64,000 nucleotides of DNA, from positions 1,302,001 through 1,366,000 of the forward strand of contig NZ_JAKGCT010000004.1 of assembly GCF_022230885.1 (NCBI RefSeq), given 5' to 3'. The position numbers and the translations under genes are program-made. Every line of letters begins with the position of its first letter. The first letter of the stretch is position 1. This DNA is from Paenalcaligenes niemegkensis. Its GTDB lineage: Bacteria > Pseudomonadota > Gammaproteobacteria > Burkholderiales > Burkholderiaceae_B. Positions 49,311 to 57,955 of this stretch are shown here, one piece after another. Below the pieces are notes generated by a model, which saw nothing but the letters and a program-made list of their open reading frames with translations, did no database searches and was not told the DNA's origin.

Positions 49311-49387
49311 CCACCACTATATGGCGATTCATCAGGCTCAGACCCTAAGCTGCTCCTGATGAATCGTCTTTATAGCGGTGGTTTTTT
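49311..49387. terminator. Long compound hairpin, bidirectional terminator of pcaF and the NlpD-like gene
   Basis: Inner arms CGATTCATCAGG (49325-49336) and CCTGATGAATCG (49355-49366) are perfect complements; outer arms CCACC (49311-49315) and GGTGG (49377-49381) with TATA/TATA pairing extend it. GTTTTTT follows on the plus strand. It sits between convergent genes. Confidence 0.75.
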
Positions 49388-50088
49388 ATTTCTTGGGTAA
49401 ATAGCGAAGCGCATCTACCGGTTTGCCGTTATATCGCAACTCGAAATAAAGCTGCACGGCATTGGTGTCGGTATTTCCCATCTCGGCGATAGATTGCCCC
49501 TGCTTCACGCTTTGCCCCTCTGAGACAAGCAGCTTTTGGTTATGGGCATAGACACTTAAAAAATTAGCGTCGTGATTTAAAATCAGCATATTGCCATAAC
49601 CTCGCAAGCTATTGCCGGAGTAAATGACCTTACCTGCCGCGGCGGCTTTAACGGGAGCACCGGCTGAACCTGCAATATAAACACCCTGAGAATGCGAGGC
49701 CGACACCCCGCGCCTGGATGTTCCCGCAGCAGGCCACACCAGGTTGATACTACGTGGCGCGGCCACCGAAGCTGACGAAGCCTGTGGCGCAGGCAAAGCT
49801 GCGGTACTGCCTGCCCCCCGCCGGAGCCGCTGTCGATGAAGCTCCGCCTTTCACTTTCAGTACTTGCCCCGCCTTAATTTGATTTGGATTGCGTATGCTG
49901 TTCATGCTCATTAGCGCTGATACGCTTTGACCGTGCTGACGGGCTATTTTTGTTAAGGTGTCACCTTTCTGAACACGGTACTGGCCCTCGGGCACCGACT
50001 TCGTGGTGCCACACGCTGCCAATATGACGATCAGGGACATCACTGAAATACGACGTAGGAAAGAAACAGTAGTGGATAGCGTTAGCAT
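49386..50088 (-). CDS. NlpD-like LysM/LytM lipoprotein (frameshifted)
   Basis: Outer-membrane lipoprotein, about 234 residues. Lipobox LIVILAACG; LysM domain YRVQKGDTLTKIARQHGQSV to QIKAGQVLKVKGG binding peptidoglycan; LytM (M23) domain at the C-terminus. The zinc ligands are degenerate (SQGVYIAG where active enzymes have HxGxD), so it probably activates amidases, as NlpD and EnvC do. The frame breaks at the C6 run 49814-49819; one extra G joins TAAPAGG to AGSTAALPAP. Confidence 0.87.
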
Positions 50089-50338
50089 GAAGGCAGTAAT
50101 TTAAGCGGCATCCGACGATGAGCGCGGGTTGTATCACAAAAAGATAATGATAATTGAACACATCCAGCTTAGCTTGCCAAGTGCAAGTCCCGCTTATAAA
50201 AAAGCAATCCCGCAAAAAACGGTATAAGGCCCTGATTTCCGGCAACAATATAAAAGACCGGGCAATGCAACAGATTGTAGGCTTTGTTCAAAAACACGGC
50301 ACTACGGTCGCATCGCCCCAAAAGCTTCTTATCGCTGC

Positions 50339-51364
50339 CTAGGTGCGCTGGGCAAGGAGTCCGTTAAAAAAGCTGACCGCATTTTCGGCAAGAGTCTCCA
50401 CATGATAGCCGCCTTCCTGTACCACCACGGTGGGCAGGTTTAAAGCCCGAATCGATGATCCCAGACGCTCAAAGCCTTCAGTAGAAACCGCCACCAAAGA
50501 CTGTGGGTCGTGCTCATAAATATCGAAACCTAGCGACAGCACCAGGGCGTCAGCACCAAAAGACTCAATAGCATGCATAGCTGTCTCGAGTTTTTCAAAA
50601 AACACCCGTTCGCTGGAATGATGAGGAATACATAAATTCAGGTTATAGCCCTCTCCTTTGCCTGCACCTCGCTCATCTTCGAAACCCGCCACTACGGGAT
50701 AAAAATTCTCCGGATCACCGTGGATCGATATGTAATAAACGTCATCCCGGTCATAGAATATTTCTTGAATTCCCTGTCCATGGTGCATATCTGTGTCGAG
50801 CACCACCACGCGCTGGTATCGCTGACGTAATTCCTGGGCCACAATCGCTGCGTTATTCAAATAACAAAAACCACCCGCCGCATCCTTACGCGCATGATGC
50901 CCGGGAGGCCTGCATCCCGCATAAGCAAATCGCTCGCCTGCGAGCACTTCACGACTTGCCGCAATTGCGCATTGCGCTGACCAATAAGCAGCCTCCCATG
51001 TGTGCGCTCCCACCGGACAGCTGCCATCAGCCAGGTAATACGCCGCCCTGGCTAATACACCTCGTAACGCATGCGGTGTGCGAACAAATATATTCGACAC
51101 TACCTCTTCACCCCAGTCATCGGGCAATGCTTTCCAATCTGTATGTGCTTCCTGGAGAAAACGCAAATAATCTGAAGTGTGCACAGCCAATAAGGGCTCA
51201 CTCCCTGCATCTGCGGGTTCACTTACGATCAGGCCAGAAAGCGCGGAGGCGCTACGCAACTCAAGCACCCGCTCAGGCACTTCCTGCGGTATACGCATTT
51301 TGCCCCGAGAAAAATAAGTCAATGGTCGATGCCTCAACTGCTCATCGTGAAAAAAAGCCTTCAT
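50339..51364 (-). CDS. Acetylpolyamine amidohydrolase (class II histone deacetylase fold)
   Basis: Zinc hydrolase removing acetyl groups from polyamines, 341 residues, matching the Mycoplana APAH length. CRPPGHHARKDAAGGFCYLN has the active-site His pair, VLDTDMHHGQG the zinc Asp and His, SLGFDIYEHDP the second zinc Asp, and EGGYHVETLAEN the catalytic Tyr. Start is ATG 51364. A histone deacetylase-like activity on other acyl groups is possible. Confidence 0.9.
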   Translation of the reverse strand: MKAFFHDEQLRHRPLTYFSRGKMRIPQEVPERVLELRSASALSGLIVSEPADAGSEPLLAVHTSDYLRFLQEAHTDWKALPDDWGEEVVSNIFVRTPHALRGVLARAAYYLADGSCPVGAHTWEAAYWSAQCAIAASREVLAGERFAYAGCRPPGHHARKDAAGGFCYLNNAAIVAQELRQRYQRVVVLDTDMHHGQGIQEIFYDRDDVYYISIHGDPENFYPVVAGFEDERGAGKGEGYNLNLCIPHHSSERVFFEKLETAMHAIESFGADALVLSLGFDIYEHDPQSLVAVSTEGFERLGSSIRALNLPTVVVQEGGYHVETLAENAVSFFNGLLAQRT

Positions 51365-51683
51365 TCTTGTCTCCCTTGTATCCTTTGCTGAATAATGGTT
51401 TTTTCTGGAATGCTGTGTCGCTAACGACAGAAAACGCTGTGCCTCCCCTTGCCAAAATACTCTAATACAGCTATAGTCATCCTCTTTGGTTATTCACGCT
51501 TAGGTCCATCGTCTTTTTAAAGCACTTTTGTGAAACCAGCGAGCTTAACTAAATAATATAAGCTAAAAAAACAAGCTACAGAAAACAGCAAGTTCCATAG
51601 CATGCAAATGCTAAGCGCTAAGCTGAAAAAAGTCAGCGCAAACAGCTTAAAAGCGCATCGCCAACTAAAGTGATGCAACAATT
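51365..51683. other. Intergenic region before tRNA-Cys
   Basis: About 320 bases, AT rich, with no supported gene or clear element. It should hold the promoters for the amidohydrolase gene (minus) and for tRNA-Cys (plus). Confidence 0.5.
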
Positions 51684-51757
51684 GGCGCAATGGCAGAGTG
51701 GTTATGCACCGGATTGCAAATCCGTGTAGGTCGGTTCGATTCCGGCTTGCGCCTCCA
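51684..51757 (+). tRNA. tRNA-Cys (GCA)
   Basis: 74 bases including encoded CCA. Acceptor GGCGCAA pairs with TTGCGCC (51747-51753), T is the discriminator, and CCA is at 51755-51757. The anticodon arm CGGATTGCAAATCCG places GCA in the loop; the T loop is TTCGATT. It aligns closely with E. coli tRNA-Cys. Confidence 0.97.
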
Positions 51758-51763
51758 GATACT

Positions 51764-51796
51764 AAAAAAAGCCGTTTTAATGAAAACGGCTTTTTT
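51764..51796 (+). terminator. Terminator after tRNA-Cys
   Basis: GCCGTTTT (51771-51778), loop AATG, AAAACGGC (51783-51790), followed by six T and preceded by seven A, so it could work in both directions. Confidence 0.9.
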
Positions 51797-51827
51797 GTGC
51801 GCGAAAGCTTTAGCTTACCGCCTGCGA

Positions 51828-52116
51828 TTACTTCCCATATCGCCAGCTAACATTTATTTTCGCACTGCGACCGCGACCTTGCCATGAGCTCGGATTATTC
51901 ACAGCATAACCTGCTTGCGGATCGGTGTAGGCTTTATCGAACAGATTATCAATACCAAAAGCTATGGTGGTGGCCTTGGTCGGCCGCCAACGTTAACGCC
52001 CAGACTTTTTAGCGGAGCGTTATTCAAGGGACGGCCATCGAAAGTATCTGCAGAGGTTAAAGAACCGTTTAAACGCGCATAATGTCTTTAGATCTGAAGG
52101 GGTACCGCTAAATCCA
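51828..52116 (-). pseudogene. C-terminal remnant of a TonB-dependent receptor
   Basis: On the minus strand the last residues of a TonB receptor can be read: FGIDNLFDKAYTDPQAGYAV then PSSWQGRGRSAKINVSWRYG followed by a stop at 51828. Upstream, in a frame one base off, ARLNGSLTSADTFDGRPLNN leads into it. No barrel or plug sequence is found further up; at about 52117 recognisable sequence stops, next to a hairpin. Only about 95 residues of a receptor of some 700 remain, so this is gene debris rather than a sequencing fault alone. Confidence 0.75.
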
Positions 52117-52121
52117 TGTAC

Positions 52122-52149
52122 ACGTCCCCGTTCGCTAAAACGGGGACGT
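52122..52149. repeat. Stem-loop with 11-base perfect arms
   Basis: ACGTCCCCGTT (52122-52132) and AACGGGGACGT (52139-52149) enclose a six-base loop; TATTTTCTT follows on the plus strand. It resembles a terminator but no gene on the plus strand ends here. It marks the edge of the TonB receptor remnant. Confidence 0.6.
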
Positions 52150-52243
52150 TATTTTCTTGAGATTGTGACACACCGGAAAACCATCCTGGCACTCCGCTAT
52201 ACTGATGGCTATACCCTGAACATGCTCAAAGAACCCAGACCCC

Positions 52244-52852
52244 ATGGACAAACTCGTACATGCTGCGCTTAAAAAATGGCCGAACGTTCCTGCCATTTAT
52301 AATCGGCTACATCTGTCAGCGCGTGGTCAGTGGCATCTTTTTGACTCGGATCACGGTAAGCCCACGCCCGATACCGTGGTTAGCTCGTCAACCATGTTGC
52401 AGTTCATCAGCCGCAACTATGCCGCAGATGAGCAGGGCAACTGGTATTTCCAGAATGGCCCGCAACGCGTCTATGTGCAGCTAGAAAAGGCTCCCTATAT
52501 TGCCTATCTTGATCATGAAACCAGGCTTCACACTCATACCCAACAGCCTATCGCATCGGTCTCGTCATGGTGGCTCACCGATCTGGGCGAGCTGTATGCA
52601 AACGGGAACCTTGGAACAGCGTTAGTATCCAGCCAGGACGTAGAGCAGGTTTGCGCAAATTTGCATACCGGGGACGGACGGAATATTCTTGAGTTGCTTC
52701 CCATAAAACATAATGAGCATTTGTCTGCCACCCACTTATTATGGGGAGGAAAAGGCCTGGACTTTCCCCGCAGTGCTCCCTTTTGTTTTACTCTAGACAG
52801 CAAACTGCCACAGCAACTCGCATTCACCCGATACCCTTGCCCTGCAGCGTAA
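52244..52852 (+). CDS. Conserved protein of unknown function (betaproteobacterial DUF)
   Basis: 202 residues, cytoplasmic, without signal or membrane helix. KKWPNVPAIYNRLHLSARGQ at the start and LQFISRNYAADEQGNWYFQNGPQRVYVQLE in the middle are strongly conserved stretches that I associate with a numbered DUF family of Burkholderiales; I am unsure of its number. The second half contains SSWWLTDLGELY. No function is proposed. Stands alone upstream of the NUDIX gene. Confidence 0.75.
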   Translation: MDKLVHAALKKWPNVPAIYNRLHLSARGQWHLFDSDHGKPTPDTVVSSSTMLQFISRNYAADEQGNWYFQNGPQRVYVQLEKAPYIAYLDHETRLHTHTQQPIASVSSWWLTDLGELYANGNLGTALVSSQDVEQVCANLHTGDGRNILELLPIKHNEHLSATHLLWGGKGLDFPRSAPFCFTLDSKLPQQLAFTRYPCPAA

Positions 52853-52872
52853 CCACGTAAAGAATTTCCCTC

Positions 52873-53466
52873 ATGACTTCCCCCTTCAAATTTTTATTTT
52901 CCTGCTCCACGCGCTCAAGCCTTTTGCAGTCAATGTGCACACCCTTTAACTCGCCTCATTCCCCCGGACGATAATCGCGTCCGTGACGTTTGCGAAAGCT
53001 GTGGGGCCGTGCATTATCAGAATCCAAGAAATGTAGTGGGTGTATTGCCAATATGGGAAGGAAAAATCTTGCTTTGCCGACGCGCCATTCATCCCCGGCA
53101 CGGATGGTGGACATTACCCGCGGGTTTCATGGAACTCAACGAAACCACTGTTGAAGGTGCTTTGCGCGAAACGGATGAAGAAGCGGGTGCGCAACTCGAC
53201 TTAGGCCCCCTCTATACGATTATTGATGTCCCTTACGCCCAACAGGTACACTTTTATTACTTAGGCTACCTGCGTAATGACGAGCTCAACCCCGGACCAG
53301 AAACTTCTGAAACCATGTTTGTATCACCCGATGAGATTCCATGGGACGAACTGGCTTTCAGAACCGTCAGCACCACTTTGGAGCACTATTGCGAAGACTT
53401 AAAAAAGGGGTATTCGAACCTCATTACTATGCCTTGGCCACGGGTGATCTTTCGAAGAAGGGATGA
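52873..53466 (+). CDS. NUDIX hydrolase with N-terminal zinc ribbon (frameshifted at both ends)
   Basis: Predicted nucleotide diphosphate hydrolase. The zinc ribbon FCSQCAHPLTRLIPPDD...VCESCG is readable from 52922, then VVGVLPIWEGKILLCRRAI and the Nudix box GFMELNETTVEGALRETDEE then AG. The natural start is unclear: ATG 52873 is out of frame with the ribbon and two missing bases (C5 and T5 runs nearby) would link them. Near the end, one extra base in A6/G4 at 53401-53410 gives KKGVFEPHYYALATGDLSKK and a stop at 53466 that overlaps the aat start, a much better end than the uncorrected frame, which runs deep into aat. Confidence 0.77.
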
Positions 53467-54226
53467 TGGAATTCAGCATCGCTTTCTTAGAGAAAGACAC
53501 GCCTTTTCCAGATACAGCGCTTGCCTCAGAAGATGGATTGCTGGCTGTAGGAGGAGACCTGTCCCTAGCCCGCCTGCTGGATGCCTATCATCAGGGTATA
53601 TTTCCGTGGTATAGCCCGGGAGATCCGATTTTGTGGTGGAGCCCTGACCCCAGGATGGTCCTCGATTGCAATAGCCTCAAGGTGTCGCGTTCGCTGGCAA
53701 AGCGCTGTCGTCAAATAGCCAGGAACGAACATTTGGCCGATGCTGACACACAGATACTGACCAACACCAGCTTTCTGCACGTCATTATGCAATGTGCCGC
53801 TACCCGGATTCGAAACGAAGGTACGTGGATAACTCCTGAAATTATTCGCGCCTACTTCAATCTTCATCAGGCAGGCTACGCACACAGTGTCGAGACATGG
53901 AGCAACGGCAAGTTGGTCGGTGGTCTATACGGAGTTTGCATAGGCCGATTCTTTTTGGTGAGTCGATGTTTGCCTCGCAAACCGACGCCAGCAAGGTCGC
54001 CCTGTACTATTTGGTGCAGTTCCTGAAAAAGAATCAAATCTCGCACGTAGATTGCCAGCAGGAAACCCGGCATCTTTCAAGTTTGGGAGCGGAGTCCATT
54101 CCTCGTTCTCAATTTAATCAGCTTCTGGCAAAGCACAAGAATCTACCCTCTCCGGTTTGGAAGCCAGGGCAACTTTTGGCCAACGGAGACCTTGCCCCAA
54201 TCGACGACCAATCCCATAATAAATAA
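53463..54226 (+). CDS. aat: Leucyl/phenylalanyl-tRNA-protein transferase (frameshifted)
   Basis: Enzyme that adds Leu or Phe to N-terminal Arg/Lys of proteins, marking them for ClpAP (bacterial N-degron pathway). About 254 residues when restored. LLAVGGDLSLARLLDAYHQG, IFPWYSPGDPILWWSPDPRM and GTWITPEIIRAYFNLHQAGY are signature blocks; the break is at T5 53952-53956, where one more T gives GRFFFGESMFASQTDASKVA. Overlaps the NUDIX stop and lies 34 bases before bpt. Confidence 0.9.
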
Positions 54227-54260
54227 TAGACCGTAGCCTTACGAGTCTTATGGAGGATTA

Positions 54261-54986
54261 ATGAGTCATCCCACCGACATTAAGCCGCAAGCCATCCAGT
54301 TCTATTCGACAGCAAGCTACGCCTGCAGTTATCTGGAAAACGAACAGGCACGCTCGATGGTTGCGGCGCCCTCGCATCTGGTCGATGCCAAAACATACTC
54401 CCAACTTGTAGACCAAGGTTTCAGACGTAGTGGCACCTTCACTTATAAGCCCTATTGTGACGACTGCCAGGCCTGCATTCCCATTCGTATCGATGTCGCC
54501 AACTTTAGCGCCGATCGAAGCCAACGCCGTATTTTAAGACGCTTGGCCGGTATGCAAGGCCGTATTTTACCGCTGCAGTGGAATGACGAACACTACGTCC
54601 TTTACCGCCGCTATCAGCAGAAGCGCCACCCAGGATCGGGGATGGATGAGGATACCGCGTCGCAGTACTCGCAATTCTTGCTTTCAAGTCACGTGGACTC
54701 CAGGCTGATTGAGTTTCGAGATGAAAACCACAAACTACAGATTGTCGCAATTATTGATCTCCTGGATAACGGGGTCTCGGCGGTCTACACATTTTTCAAC
54801 CCGGAGTCCAAAGCAAGTCTAGGGACATACGCCATTTTGTGGCAAATACAGATGTGCCATAATTTAGGCCTGCCGTGGCTGTATCTAGGCTATTGGATAG
54901 AAGAAAGCCGTAAAATGGCATACAAAACTCGCTTCATCCCGTATCAGCTCTTAGAGCGAGGTAAGTGGTCCGCCCCAAGCCTTTGA
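54261..54986 (+). CDS. bpt: Aspartate/glutamate leucyltransferase Bpt (ATE family)
   Basis: Second N-degron transferase, moving Leu onto N-terminal Asp/Glu, 241 residues. IQFYSTASYACSYLENEQAR carries the N-terminal Cys, GFRRSGTFTYKPYCDDCQAC the CxxC, and TYAILWQIQMCHNLGLPWLY the C-terminal acyltransferase part. GGAGG precedes the ATG. Next to aat, so both classes of acidic and basic N-termini can be converted to Leu/Phe degrons in this organism. Confidence 0.93.
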   Translation: MSHPTDIKPQAIQFYSTASYACSYLENEQARSMVAAPSHLVDAKTYSQLVDQGFRRSGTFTYKPYCDDCQACIPIRIDVANFSADRSQRRILRRLAGMQGRILPLQWNDEHYVLYRRYQQKRHPGSGMDEDTASQYSQFLLSSHVDSRLIEFRDENHKLQIVAIIDLLDNGVSAVYTFFNPESKASLGTYAILWQIQMCHNLGLPWLYLGYWIEESRKMAYKTRFIPYQLLERGKWSAPSL

Positions 54987-55000
54987 TTTATTTTTAATTT

Positions 55001-56046
55001 ATGTCCATTTTATTAAGCAGCTATGCAGTCGTGCGTCCATTATTATTTTCAATGGACGCAGAGCGGGCACACGAGTTCACGTTGAAAGGGCTTAATACTG
55101 TCCATCAAAGCAAGCTAGGCAAACAACTTCTGCCTAAGGCGCCCGTAGCAAACCCCTTTAGCCTCATGGGTCTGAGCTGTCGTAATCGCGTCGGTCTAGC
55201 AGCCGGTCTGGACAAAAACGGCGCCTACATAGACGCGCTCGGAAGCCTTGGGTTCGGCTTCCTGGAAGTAGGTACAGTCACTCCCCTTCCCCAGCCGGGT
55301 AACCCCAAACCCAGATTATTCAGGTTGCCTCAGCGACAGTCGCTGATTAACCGTTTTGGTTTTAACAACGACGGGCTGAACATCTTTCTTGATAACGTAA
55401 AAGATAATGCCTGGCGAAAAAACGGTGGAATACTAGGCTTGAATATTGGCAAAAATGCGCTAACCCCCATGGAAGCCGCCGTCGAAGACTATCTGCTAGG
55501 CTTAGCTGGCGTGTACGAGCATGCTGATTACATTACGATCAATATCTCATCACCCAACACGCAGAATTTGCGCGAATTACAGGGTGAGGATCAATTAGGC
55601 GGTCTGCTGGCTACGCTGAACGAAAAGCGCAAGCAGCTTAGCGACCAGCATCAGCGCTATGTACCAATTGCCGTCAAAATTGCACCTGATCTTAGTCAGG
55701 AACAAGTCAAGATCATTGCGGATGTCTTAATCCAAAACGATATTGACGGCGTGATCGCCACTAACACCACCCTAAGCCGCGCTTCAGTAGAAGGTTTAGC
55801 ACATGCTCAAGAGCAAGGTGGCCTGTCAGGCCCCCCGTCCATGCATTATCTCTGGAAGTCATACGGGGCTTACGAAAGCAGTTGGGAAGCAGCTTTCCTG
55901 TTATTGGCGTTGGCGGTATTAACTCGGCGCAGGATGCCGTAGAAAAAATCGAGGCCGGCGCGTGCGCAGTACAGCTTTACACCGGGCTTATTTATCAAGG
56001 CCCAAAACTGGTGCATGACTGCATACACGCACTGAATCAAATATAA
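55001..56046 (+). CDS. pyrD: Dihydroorotate dehydrogenase (quinone), class 2 (frameshifted)
   Basis: Membrane-associated flavoenzyme of pyrimidine synthesis, about 347 residues. The N-terminal helix, [32 protein letters not shown] and [17 protein letters not shown] are class 2 markers. The frame breaks at C6 55831-55836; one extra C gives [20 protein letters not shown] and later [20 protein letters not shown], ending at 56046. As the gene is needed for growth without uracil, the break is almost surely an error. It follows bpt by 14 bases and a strong terminator comes after. Confidence 0.92.
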
Positions 56047-56048
56047 AG

Positions 56049-56083
56049 AACGCCTCTTAATCATTCAATGATTAAGAGGCGTT
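56049..56083. terminator. Perfect 35-base palindrome, bidirectional terminator of pyrD and phaP
   Basis: AACGCCTCTTAATCATT (56049-56065) and AATGATTAAGAGGCGTT (56067-56083) are perfect complements around a single C. Short T runs flank both sides. It lies between convergent genes. Confidence 0.8.
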
Positions 56084-56124
56084 TAAAAACTACGCTCAGA
56101 CAGCGCTGTGGATCTTGTATCGAC

Positions 56125-56724
56125 CTACGAAGCGGTGCGAGGCTGTGATGCCGCAGTGGCTGCGCGAGCAATGGTTTTCTCTACCGCACCCGCTGCTTGC
56201 TGGCTAACATTAGCCGCAGCACTGCTTGCCGCTGCTACATTTGACTCAGTAGCCTCGGTAAACTGACGCGTGGCTTTAACCACTCCGTCTGCGGCATTGG
56301 TCGCATTCAAGACACTCGCTTTAAATAGCGCAAAAAAGCTTTCGCTACCAGCAGGAGCGCTTTTTTCGGCCTGTTCGACCAATTGAGTAATTTGCTGTTG
56401 ATTTTGAGTAATTTGTGCTTCTGCAATTTGTCCCAGGTCACGCTGTACACCAGACACGATATCGAAAAGCTGCTTGCCATAGTGCAGGGCCTGATCAGAT
56501 GAAGGCTTAGCAAGACCGATAGCGAATTGATTAGCCTGCTCGACGTCATTTAGAGAAGCGACTTGCTGAGTTTTTTCCGCAATGTCATCCAAAGACGACT
56601 TAAACGCCTGAAGATTCAGGTCAACTAACTGTTCAAAACCAGAAAACAAACGGTTTTGAGCAGCGACGATATTATTTAGATTGGCCTGGTTGTTTGCAAA
56701 AAACGGCTGTTGTGATGAGCTCAT
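56125..56724 (-). CDS. phaP: Phasin family protein
   Basis: Granule-associated protein that coats polyhydroxyalkanoate inclusions, 199 residues. Phasin pattern: NQANLNNIVAAQNRLFSGFE, LVDLNLQAFKSSLDDIAEKT, then amphipathic helices rich in Ala and Gln and an Ala-rich tail. AAGGGG precedes the ATG. Two adjoining palindromes 89-121 bases upstream look like regulator sites. PHA synthase genes are not in the window. Confidence 0.9.
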   Translation of the reverse strand: MSSSQQPFFANNQANLNNIVAAQNRLFSGFEQLVDLNLQAFKSSLDDIAEKTQQVASLNDVEQANQFAIGLAKPSSDQALHYGKQLFDIVSGVQRDLGQIAEAQITQNQQQITQLVEQAEKSAPAGSESFFALFKASVLNATNAADGVVKATRQFTEATESNVAAASSAAANVSQQAAGAVEKTIARAATAASQPRTAS

Positions 56725-56812
56725 AAAATACCCCTTGATAATGTCTACAACAAAAATAAGGACAACGACTATGAAGGCTGAGCGATTAAGCTACACAACG
56801 GCTGAACCCTCT

Positions 56813-56829
56813 ATGTTGCGGTGCAACAT
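56813..56829. promoter_or_regulatory. PhaR-like operator upstream of phaP
   Basis: ATGTTGCGGTGCAACAT: 7-base perfect arms around GGT, with the TGC/GCA core known for PhaR repressor sites. It is 89 bases before the phaP ATG, where PhaR would sense granules. Confidence 0.55.
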
Positions 56830-56845
56830 ACGGTAATTTTACCGT
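56830..56845. promoter_or_regulatory. Second palindrome directly adjoining the PhaR-like site
   Basis: ACGGTAATTTTACCGT, perfect 7-base arms around TT, begins at the base after the first palindrome. Unknown regulator; it may be a separate operator. Confidence 0.45.
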
Positions 56846-57029
56846 TAAGCGCCATTAGGTCAAGGCTTAGTTAGCTAGAAGCAACTCGTTTGTGATTATA
56901 AAGAGACTAAAGTAATCAAATACTTATATTGCTTGTACGTGGATAGCTCGCCAACCGGAAAGCTCGGAAAATCAACAGAGCAGAGGCAACGCTACCCACA
57001 GCATAGGCACTGAATATGACACCCATAAG

Positions 57030-57062
57030 AAAAAGCGAGTTCAACGTGACCTCGCTTTTTTT
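57030..57062. terminator. Terminator after the IclR-family gene
   Basis: AAAAAGCGAG (57030-57039) pairs with CTCGCTTTTT (57051-57060), with T runs on both strands. On the minus strand it follows the IclR gene stop by 22 bases. Confidence 0.8.
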
Positions 57063-57084
57063 ATGAAACAAAACAAAGCACCTG

Positions 57085-57891
57085 CTACATGTCGTAGCCC
57101 AGCGCCTCGGATATCTGTCTGGCGGTTTTCTGTAATAGCGGGATCCAGTCGTCACGCAGGCGTTCAGCCGGTGCTGACAGTGATAAGCCTGCCAGCAATT
57201 TCCCGGTATCGTCGTGTATGCCCGCTGCAATACAGCGTACCCCGAGTTCCAGCTCTTCGTTATCACGGGCGTAACCATGGCGACGCACCAAAGCCAGTTC
57301 ACGCTCAAGATCAACAACCTGCGTAATACTGTTGCGGGTCGTTCCGGCCAGACCGGTACGCATCACATAGGCACGAACCTGCCTGGGCTCCCATTCGGAT
57401 AAAAACAGCTTACCAGTGGAGGTTAAATGCAAAGGAGCATGGCCACCAATGGCCCGTACCACCTGCATACCAGAATTTTCACTCCAGGAACGTTCTACGT
57501 AGACAATCTCGTCAGCCTGCTGTAGCGACAGATTTACTGTCTGACCTGTTACCTTGTGCAGCTCACGCATAGGCTCAATTGCCACTGCACGTACATTCAG
57601 TCTGCCTTTTACCAGGGAGCCCAGCTCTAGCAAACGCATACCGAGACGATAGAGTCCGCTATCAACCCTTTCAACATAACGACCCACGACCAGGTCATTC
57701 AGAATTCGATGGGTAGTGGAGGTGTGGAGTCCCGTTGATTTGGCGAGGTCTTTTAGCGCGACAGGTTCAGATTGCCGTGCCAGCTCGTCGAGCAGGATCA
57801 TGGCACGCTCGAGGACCTGAATAGTAATAAGCCCTGCACCAAATGGTGAGACGGGAACAGTAGGAATAGTAGGAGTGGTTATACTTGACAT
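57085..57891 (-). CDS. IclR-family transcriptional regulator
   Basis: DNA-binding regulator, 268 residues from ATG 57891 (MSSITTPTIPTVP); a longer start at 57945 is possible. N-terminal winged helix (LAKSTGLHTSTTHRILNDLV) and IclR effector domain (LTSTGKLFLSEWEPRQVRAY, GYARDNEELELGVRCIAAGI). The target operon is unknown; pcaIJF lies 8 kb away and IclR proteins often control pca genes, but this is only suggestive. Confidence 0.9.
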   Translation of the reverse strand: MSSITTPTIPTVPVSPFGAGLITIQVLERAMILLDELARQSEPVALKDLAKSTGLHTSTTHRILNDLVVGRYVERVDSGLYRLGMRLLELGSLVKGRLNVRAVAIEPMRELHKVTGQTVNLSLQQADEIVYVERSWSENSGMQVVRAIGGHAPLHLTSTGKLFLSEWEPRQVRAYVMRTGLAGTTRNSITQVVDLERELALVRRHGYARDNEELELGVRCIAAGIHDDTGKLLAGLSLSAPAERLRDDWIPLLQKTARQISEALGYDM

Positions 57892-57955
57892 AGTCTTATT
57901 TGACGCGGCGCAACAATTCCATAATATGAAATATCCTGTGTTCAATCAAGTGATT

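Larger units (their letters stand above)
56725..57084. other. Region between phaP and the IclR gene
   Basis: About 360 bases. Holds the two palindromes at 56813-56845 (phaP promoter side) and the terminator at 57030-57062 (IclR gene side). A 36-codon hydrophobic frame on the minus strand (56916-57026, MGVIFSAYAVGSVASALLIF) is seen but unsupported. Confidence 0.5.

Noticed and set aside
49750-49796. Overlap of two frames in the NlpD-like gene as two separate genes
   Set aside because: LysM and LytM parts belong to one protein in this family and join when one base is added at the C6 run.
50154-50342. 62-codon frame between the NlpD-like gene and the amidohydrolase
   Set aside because: TTG start, no ribosome binding site, overlaps the stop of the opposite gene; basic sequence without a known domain.
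56916-57026. 36-codon hydrophobic frame between phaP and the IclR gene
   Set aside because: Looks like a small membrane protein but starts at the edge of a terminator and has no ribosome binding site; cannot be supported.
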